A stretch of 20,793 bases of DNA from a virus: positions 1 through 20,793 of IMG/VR virus record IMGVR_UViG_3300021437_000101, one strand, 5' to 3'. This document shows, in pieces, positions 15,874 to 20,793 of this stretch. The translations under genes were made by a program, and so were the position numbers. Under the pieces are notes generated by a model that saw only the letters and a list, made by a program, of their open reading frames with translations, ran no database searches and was not told where the DNA came from. Position 1 is the first letter of the stretch. Each line of letters opens with the position of its first letter.

Positions 15874-15893
15874 CGGCGCGGTAGACTCGCCCC

Positions 15894-17336
15894 ATGAAAA
15901 TCAGCGTCCTCAACCAGCAGCATCCGACATTCAGCGCGGAACTACTCGCCGACATCGCCGCTTTGTACGAAGGCGGGAAGCCGTGGCATGACCGCCTCGA
16001 CGTGTTTCTCCCGAAGAAGGAGCTGGAGAGCGGGCCCGCCTACGCGGAGCGGTGCCGGCGCGCGACCTACGAAAACAACGTGGCGCCGATCCTCGACCTG
16101 ATGATCGGCTGGCTGTTCGAGTCGCCAGCGACGGTCACCGGGCTCCCTGACGACTGGATCGCCAACGTAGACGGCCAAGGAACGAGCTGGTCAACGTGGT
16201 GGCGTGCCATCGCCACGAACGCCGCGAAGGACCGCACTGCCTACGTCTGGATCAACTTCCCACCGCCCGCCGATGTCCCGCCGACGAGCGCGGCGGACGA
16301 GCGGCAGCGCGGCCTCTCCCGGCCCTTCCTTGTCTCCGTCCCCGCGGCGATGGTGCCGAACTGGTTGACCGGCCCGACGGGCGGGCTCACGGCCGTCATG
16401 GTGCGCGACACGGTCACTCGACAGGGTGTGCTCACGGATCCCCAGGTCACCGTGCAGCGATGGACGGCCATTGATGGCACGGCGATCAGCCGATGGGAGT
16501 GGACGCCAACCCAGGGAAAGGCGGCACCGGGCCCGGATGACGAGGCAACCGCGCTGCCCCCCATCGCGCACGGCCGGCCCGAGATCCCGGTGGTGCGCCT
16601 CGATCTGCCGGCGGGCCTCCACATCGGCGGCAAGCTCCGGGATCCCGCCGTCGAGCTCGCCGGCCTCGCCAACGATCTCGACTGGGCGCTCCATCGCGGG
16701 GCGCACGCGGTGATGGTCGTCTGCACGGCCGACGGCGCCATCCCGCCGCTCCTCACCGCGGGGGCCTACTTGCTGCTCGGCGAGCGTGACACGGTCACCT
16801 TCGCCGAGCCCAGCGGTGCCTGCTACGATGCGCTGGCCGGCCGGATCGAGGTCGCCAGGCAGGGGATCTACCGGGTCGCTCACCAGATGGGCGCGAGTGT
16901 CGGGAACGCGGGCGCTGCTGCCGCTGCCAGCGGGGCGAGCAAGAGCCTCGACTGGAAGGCCCTCGAAATCGTGCTGGATGCCTACGCTGACGCCGTGCGG
17001 GCTGCGATGCTCGCGACCGCCAAGCGCGTGGCGGATGTGTTTCGAGTGGATCCCGAGTCGATCACCGTCACCGGCCTCGACGGATGGGACGCAGCGGACC
17101 TCCAAGGGCTCCTCACGGCAGCCGCGCTCGCAGCGCCGATGGTCAAGAGTGAGACGTTCCGGCGCGAGATCGCCAAGCAGACCGCCGCCAGCTTCCTCGA
17201 CGACGCGGCGCCGGGCGTTCTCGACACCATCAACGCCGAGCTGGACGCCGCCGACTACTCTGACGAGCCAGTGTTCGCGCCAAGCCCGGCGCCCGGCGCT
17301 GGCGGGGGTGGTGCCGGTGAGGACGGGGGCGCCTGA
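15894..17336 (+). CDS. Portal protein (DUF4055-like)
   Basis: A 480-residue portal on the opposite strand to the other packaging, head and tail genes. The N-terminal part has AERCRRATYENNVAPILDLM and GWLFESPATV (about 44-75), then WIANVDGQGTSWSTWWRAIA (about 84-103) and DRTAYVWINFP. This pattern is familiar from DUF4055-type portals. A central beta/stem region and a helix with SKSLDWKALEIVLDAYADAV follow. The tail is Gly/Ala/Pro-rich and probably disordered. The portal forms the dodecameric DNA gate. The ATG has no Shine-Dalgarno and an in-frame TAG lies just upstream, so it is the first possible start. TGATG overlap with the next gene indicates coupling. Confidence 0.83.
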   Translation: MKISVLNQQHPTFSAELLADIAALYEGGKPWHDRLDVFLPKKELESGPAYAERCRRATYENNVAPILDLMIGWLFESPATVTGLPDDWIANVDGQGTSWSTWWRAIATNAAKDRTAYVWINFPPPADVPPTSAADERQRGLSRPFLVSVPAAMVPNWLTGPTGGLTAVMVRDTVTRQGVLTDPQVTVQRWTAIDGTAISRWEWTPTQGKAAPGPDDEATALPPIAHGRPEIPVVRLDLPAGLHIGGKLRDPAVELAGLANDLDWALHRGAHAVMVVCTADGAIPPLLTAGAYLLLGERDTVTFAEPSGACYDALAGRIEVARQGIYRVAHQMGASVGNAGAAAAASGASKSLDWKALEIVLDAYADAVRAAMLATAKRVADVFRVDPESITVTGLDGWDAADLQGLLTAAALAAPMVKSETFRREIAKQTAASFLDDAAPGVLDTINAELDAADYSDEPVFAPSPAPGAGGGGAGEDGGA

Positions 17337-18235
17337 TGCCCCCGATTCACGACCTGCTCCGCCGTCAGGATCTCGCTCTCGAACGCCTGTCGGACAACGA
17401 GGCCCGTCGCACCCTCGTCGTCCTGAACGATGCGCGCCGGGCGCTCGCGGAGCAGTTCCTCGGCATCGACGACACGGCGACCCCGTACAGCGCCCAACAG
17501 GCGAGGGTCATGCTCGCGCAGGTCGACACCGCAGCGCGGACGCTCTCACGGAGGCTCGGGGAGCAGATCGAGGCCGTCGCCACCCCGGTTGGACGGCTCG
17601 CGCTCGCTCACGTCATGGCGGCGATCCGCGCCAACGAGCGCGTCATGGTGGATGCTGGCAACCGGATCGAGTTCGGGGCGATGGCCCGGATCCTCCAACC
17701 CGATGGCCTTCTTCTCCATCGCCACAGCCTTGAGCGCTACGGCCGCCAGATCGTCGACCGCATCGCCCGGGACATCGGCCAAGGCCTCGCGAGCGGCAAG
17801 AGCATCCCACAGATCACCGAGACGGTGTGCGGGACTGCCGGCACGCTGGCGCGAAACTCAGGATCGGCAGAGCTGATCGTGCGCATGGAGATCAACCGGG
17901 CCTACAACGACAAGTCACAGGCCGCGCTGGAGGAAGCCGCCAAGATGCTTGACGAGCCCGGCACTCCGGATCCGCTCGGCCGTCAGATCGTTGAGCTCCG
18001 CGACAAGCGAAACCACCCGTTTTCCCGAGCGGCCGACGGGATCACGTCGACGCTCGACAAGCCTTTCCGGGTGCCCGTGGAGGCCGTGGACGCTGCTGCT
18101 GCTGCGCTTGGGGTCCGCCGACTATCGGGGATCCTCTGGCCGCAGGAAGGAGCCTTCTACGTCGGATTCAACTACCCCGCACATTTCAACGAGCGCGGTC
18201 GTATTTGCGCCTTTCGACAAAGCTGGATAGGGTAA
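17336..18235 (+). CDS. MuF-like phage head morphogenesis protein
   Basis: A 299-residue protein translationally coupled to the portal, the standard place of the Mu gp30/F family minor head protein. The N-terminal two-thirds are helical, with several helices, and include ELIVRMEINRAYNDKSQAAL (about 180-199), close to the family's E-x-N-R-A-Y-N signature. The C-terminal domain has LRDKRNHPFSR (about 220-230) and KPFRVPVEAV. The last residues GFNYPAHFNERGRICAFRQSW look like a normal ending for this subfamily. It probably binds the portal inside the capsid. No toxin or nuclease domain is fused. It reads opposite to scaffold and capsid genes. Confidence 0.75.
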   Translation: MPPIHDLLRRQDLALERLSDNEARRTLVVLNDARRALAEQFLGIDDTATPYSAQQARVMLAQVDTAARTLSRRLGEQIEAVATPVGRLALAHVMAAIRANERVMVDAGNRIEFGAMARILQPDGLLLHRHSLERYGRQIVDRIARDIGQGLASGKSIPQITETVCGTAGTLARNSGSAELIVRMEINRAYNDKSQAALEEAAKMLDEPGTPDPLGRQIVELRDKRNHPFSRAADGITSTLDKPFRVPVEAVDAAAAALGVRRLSGILWPQEGAFYVGFNYPAHFNERGRICAFRQSWIG

Positions 18236-18249
18236 CTTTCGGAGTCCAT

Positions 18250-18849
18250 ATGCGGAAACGAAAAGGCGAAGGAATACGCTGGCTGCTCGCTATGCTGGCC
18301 GCCGGACCATCTGATGAATGCTTGCTTTTCCCCGGCAACATCGCGCGCGGATATGGCCGGGTAGGTGTCTGCGGTCAGCGCGTTTTTGCTCACCGCGTGG
18401 CCTATGAACTTGCCTACGGCCCCATTCCCGAGGGCTTATTCGTACTGCACGGGAAGGAGCGACGGTGCATAGCCACATCGTGTTGCAACCCCCGACATCT
18501 GCGGATCGGGACGCAGGCAGAGAACATCGGAGACATGGTGCGCGATGGCACATGCGGGGCATGGTTGCACCCCGACGCCAACAAGCGGGGAGATGAAAGC
18601 TGGTCCCGCCAGCACCCCGAACGCCTGGCCCGCGGCGACCGGAGCGGCTCGCGGCTTCATCCAGAGACGTTACGGCCGGTGCACAGCGAGGATCATGTCT
18701 GCGCGAAGCTCACCAACGAGCAGGTGCGTGAGATTCGGAAACGGCGAGAAGCGGGAGAATCGCTGCGAGATTTATCCGCGGCCTTCGGCGTCAGTGGGCC
18801 AAGCATCAGCATGATCGCCCGGAGGATTACATGGAGGCACGTCGCCTGA
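18250..18849 (+). CDS. HNH endonuclease (homing-type) with repeat linker and HTH
   Basis: A 199-residue protein. Its HNH core has HRVAYELAYGPIPEGLFVLH (48-67) and CCNPRHLRIGTQAENIGDM (78-96), so H67, N80 and H83 are candidate metal/catalytic residues. The stretch between H67 and N80 is about four residues longer than in the usual H-x2-DN-x2-CVNP-x-HL form. Three 15-residue repeats follow (104-148), and then a helix-turn-helix (NEQVREIRKRREAGESLRDL, 156-175, continuing to 198) probably aids target recognition. The start at 18250 has GGAG 5 nt upstream. The gene is less GC-rich than its neighbours, consistent with a recently acquired free-standing homing endonuclease. It follows the MuF gene and faces the terminase. 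Confidence 0.85.
   Translation: MRKRKGEGIRWLLAMLAAGPSDECLLFPGNIARGYGRVGVCGQRVFAHRVAYELAYGPIPEGLFVLHGKERRCIATSCCNPRHLRIGTQAENIGDMVRDGTCGAWLHPDANKRGDESWSRQHPERLARGDRSGSRLHPETLRPVHSEDHVCAKLTNEQVREIRKRREAGESLRDLSAAFGVSGPSISMIARRITWRHVA
18559..18693 (+). repeat. Three imperfect 45-bp units inside the HNH gene
   Basis: The units encode three 15-residue copies: AWLHPDANKRGDESW, SRQHPERLARGDRSG and SRLHPETLRPVHSED. Copies 1 and 2 share H-P, R-G-D and S; copies 2 and 3 share S-R-x-H-P-E-x-L. DNA identity is low because codons differ, so the array is old or under protein-level selection. It links the nuclease core to the HTH. Confidence 0.6.
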
Positions 18850-18936
18850 CGAGTCCCCGCCGTCGCCGTTCTCCAGGTCTGGATCGTCTTCGGTGAGCAG
18901 CGCGGGGTCGAGAGCAAAGGTGAAGGCTGGCGGCAT
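18772..18936 (-). CDS. Short ORF after terminase, possible gene remnant
   Basis: A 54-residue ORF starting at ATG 18936, 23 nt below the terminase stop, with GAGGAA just upstream of the ATG. The first 29 codons (MPPAFTFALDPALLTEDDPD and an acidic Gly/Asp stretch) lie in the gap between convergent genes. The rest overlaps the 3' end of the HNH gene antisense and loses any protein-like character. I read it as either a tiny gene or the 5' end of a minus-strand gene cut by arrival of the HNH/portal island. Confidence 0.3.
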   Translation of the reverse strand: MPPAFTFALDPALLTEDDPDLENGDGGDSSGDVPPCNPPGDHADAWPTDAEGRG

Positions 18937-18959
18937 GTTCCTCGGGTGGACGAGCGGGC

Positions 18960-20645
18960 CTATCCCCGTCGAAACTCGTCCACCATGCCGGCCTGAACCA
19001 TCCGCTTCGCATCTCGATAGCCGCGGGCGATGGCATCCGCCCCATCGTCGTGGGTCCCCGTTGGGAAGTCGTCGAACTGCGCCAACCCTTCGGCGGGGAG
19101 GTGTTCAGCGAAGAACAGCCACCCCGACGCCAACACCGGCTCAAGCGCCGCGATGTCGCCCTCCTTGTTCGTGGTCGAGGCCTCGCCGGCGACTGGTAGC
19201 TGCCAGTAAAGGCGCTTCTCCCGCCGCTCGGCCTGTTCGCGCCGGAACTCGGGGCCGATCATGACCGCGAACCCGTTGGCCTCGATGATCGCACGGGTGG
19301 CCTGCCATTTCTCTCCGAGGCTCCAGAGCGCCGCAAGCTGCTCGCTCATCTTCGCGCGCTTCATCCAGAGATCGACGACGTAGGCGAACCCCACCGAATC
19401 GACGGCGATCACCGCGATGGCGGCGAAGTCGGAGCCACCGGGGCCGCCGGCAAGCCCGCCCATCTGCTCACCCGGGATCGGGTCGAGGCGCATGGTCACG
19501 CTTCGCAGCTCGGCGCGGCGAATGCGCTTGCCGTCGGGGCGGATGATGACCAGATCCCCGCGGGCATCCCGCTCGACTCGGCAGCGCGGGAACTTCGACG
19601 AGTCGAACAGGCTCGCGCTGGGGTCGCGGGGCGTGTTCTGGAGTTCCTTTAGGACGCTGGATAGGCCCTCTCCCCAGATCGCCTCAAAGAACGCGAACAG
19701 CGTGATCCACGCGGCATTCAGCATCCGCGCGCCCCGGTCCATCTCCTCACGATGCTGGCCGTAGAACGTGAGGGCCGCGGCCCGGCGCGTGTCGAGGTCT
19801 CCAAGCGAGAGGTCGGCCCAGACGCGGCCGCAGTCGGCCCACAGGTCCGTGCGTTCCGGCCACGCCTCGCACGCCTGGTAGCGCTGGGACCGCCAACCCC
19901 CGTCCTTGAGTAGCCTTGCCAGCACGCTGTCGACGTGGAGCACGGTGCCGATCCAATCCACGATCAGGCCGCCCGAGATGTCGCCGAGCTTGAGGATGTC
20001 GCTGACGAGGAAGTCCCACCACTTCCGGCGGCTGTCGGGGTTGTTGACGTGGAGCTTGTCTTCGCCGTCGTCCACGACGAGCCGGGTGGGGCGAATCATG
20101 CCCTCCTTGAGCCCGCGAACGCTCGTCCCGAAGCTCTTGGCGATGAACGTGCAAGCGTGCTGACCCACCGTGACCGTGTAGCGATCCGTGCCGCCGACGA
20201 AGGACACCGGCCCGTATACCGCGGAGAGGCGCGGCTCGGAGAGCATCGCCCGGATCGTCGCCAGCGAGGTTCGCGAGAGCCCAAGCTCGGCAGAGAGGAT
20301 CGGCACGACGCGCTCAAGGCCATAGACCGCGTCGTGGACGAGGGTGGCGATGGTGATGCCGGTCTTGCTCATCGACCGGGGCGCGGCGAGTGCCCGATAG
20401 GTCCGCGCCTGCGACCCCTGCCGTTCGCGCCAGCCCACCTTGTGGCGCGTTAGGATCTCGGTGTGCATCGACGCGAACGGCCGAACGAACACATCCGGCC
20501 AGAAGAACCGCAAGAACCCGGCCTGATCACCGCGGAACCGCAGACGTAGCGCCTCGTTTCGCAGCTCCGGTGTGGGGAGTGTCCGCCAGCGCCGGGTGAA
20601 CTCCGCGGGCGGGATCGCCGCGTAGTCCTCCCAGCCACGGGTCAT
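18960..20645 (-). CDS. Terminase large subunit (packaging ATPase/nuclease)
   Basis: A 561-residue terminase. ATPase part: the Walker A-like loop is APRSMSKTG (88-96), Walker B is RLVVDDGED (188-196), and the coupling motif is IGTVLH (232-237). The nuclease part is RNase H-like, with candidate acidic residues D388 (LDP), D406 (GGSDFAAI), E455 (IIEANG) and D533/D534/D537 (DDGADAIARG). It cuts concatemers and pumps DNA into the head through the portal. The P-loop deviates from the usual G-x4-GK[TS] in having S-M-S before Lys-Thr. The ATG overlaps the upstream gene's TGA (ATGA). The small terminase subunit is not identified in this window. Confidence 0.88.
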   Translation of the reverse strand: MTRGWEDYAAIPPAEFTRRWRTLPTPELRNEALRLRFRGDQAGFLRFFWPDVFVRPFASMHTEILTRHKVGWRERQGSQARTYRALAAPRSMSKTGITIATLVHDAVYGLERVVPILSAELGLSRTSLATIRAMLSEPRLSAVYGPVSFVGGTDRYTVTVGQHACTFIAKSFGTSVRGLKEGMIRPTRLVVDDGEDKLHVNNPDSRRKWWDFLVSDILKLGDISGGLIVDWIGTVLHVDSVLARLLKDGGWRSQRYQACEAWPERTDLWADCGRVWADLSLGDLDTRRAAALTFYGQHREEMDRGARMLNAAWITLFAFFEAIWGEGLSSVLKELQNTPRDPSASLFDSSKFPRCRVERDARGDLVIIRPDGKRIRRAELRSVTMRLDPIPGEQMGGLAGGPGGSDFAAIAVIAVDSVGFAYVVDLWMKRAKMSEQLAALWSLGEKWQATRAIIEANGFAVMIGPEFRREQAERREKRLYWQLPVAGEASTTNKEGDIAALEPVLASGWLFFAEHLPAEGLAQFDDFPTGTHDDGADAIARGYRDAKRMVQAGMVDEFRRG

Positions 20646-20793
20646 GGGTTGCGGGCGAGCGCGTCACGGAAGGCTGCACGCGGTGTCGCGCCTTCCCCAA
20701 CGATGGCCCACTCACGCGGCTCACAGTGGATCGTCCATCCCGGGTGATCTGGGCGATTGGTCGGATTCGGTGGGCAGAGCACGCAGACGCCGA
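20642..20793 (-). CDS. C-terminal end of an unknown gene upstream of the terminase
   Basis: An open frame enters from the right edge and ends in TGA overlapping the terminase start (ATGA). About 49 residues are visible, beginning GVCVLCPPNPTNRPDHPGW, with IHCEPREWAIVGEG in the middle and FRDALARNP at the end. The stop-start overlap, typical of this operon, argues that it is real. The CxxC pair and the following His/Cys residues could bind a metal. The start lies outside the window. Being next to the terminase it could be a small terminase or DNA-binding protein, but the fragment does not show it. Confidence 0.5.
   Translation of the reverse strand, partial: GVCVLCPPNPTNRPDHPGWTIHCEPREWAIVGEGATPRAAFRDALARNP

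Noticed and set aside
18180-18235. Truncation of the MuF-like protein by the HNH gene
   Set aside because: The C-terminus (PAHFNERGRI followed by a short W-containing tail) looks complete for this subfamily, and the HNH gene starts after the stop with its own ribosome binding site.
18850-18959. Possible bidirectional terminator between the convergent HNH and terminase genes (TCCAG-GT-CTGGA)
   Set aside because: The stem is only five base pairs with a two-base centre and has no U-tract on either strand, so it is not a convincing intrinsic terminator.
15815-18959. Invertible DNA switch controlled by a phage invertase
   Set aside because: I compared both ends by eye and found no matching inverted repeats, and no invertase or recombinase gene is present in the window. 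A fixed inversion is the simpler reading.
1-20793. CRISPR arrays, tRNA genes, insertion sequences, attachment sites
   Set aside because: I saw no regular direct repeat-spacer pattern, no tRNA-like cloverleaf, no transposase and no paired terminal repeats. Coding density leaves little room for them.

Overview
The window is a block of structural genes from a tailed bacteriophage or prophage with a contractile (myovirus-type) tail. The DNA is GC-rich throughout, with tightly packed genes and many ATGA/GTGA stop-start overlaps. No ribosomal, metabolic, integrase, repressor or lysis gene is visible, so I cannot tell lysogenic from strictly lytic, and the host can only be guessed as a high-GC bacterium.

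Most genes lie on the minus strand and read right to left. From the right edge: the end of an unknown gene running off the window, the large terminase, then (after the inverted island described below) a scaffold-like protein, the major capsid protein, and six small genes that probably form decoration, connector, neck and tail-terminator parts. The tail module follows in the same order as phage Mu: sheath, tube, tail-assembly chaperone with an overlapping -1 frame ORF (probable programmed frameshift), tape measure, two proteins that together replace the single Mu gp43/N gene (the second with a LysM-like C-terminus), the gp44-like hub, gp45-like spike, gp46-like wedge, gp47-like baseplate J protein, gp48-like protein, a fibre/baseplate-upper-type protein with an internal duplication, and a small unknown gene.

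The main oddity is the portal, MuF-like head morphogenesis protein and HNH endonuclease. They lie on the plus strand (15894..18849), head to head with the scaffold gene and tail to tail with the terminase. Flipping this roughly 3 kb island back would restore the usual order terminase-portal-MuF-scaffold-capsid, so it looks like an in-place inversion of a core head cassette. The left junction is a 79-bp divergent intergenic region with two TGAC-N5-GTCAGT operator-like sites exactly 30 bp apart. The right junction holds the HNH gene, which is less GC-rich than its surroundings, and a short minus-strand ORF that may be the remnant of an interrupted gene.

Functionally, the terminase packages DNA through the portal into a scaffold-assembled HK97-fold head. 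The connector and neck genes join head to tail, and the tube, sheath, tape measure and baseplate genes build the contractile injection machine. All functional calls rest on motif recognition, length and gene order read by eye, with no database search.
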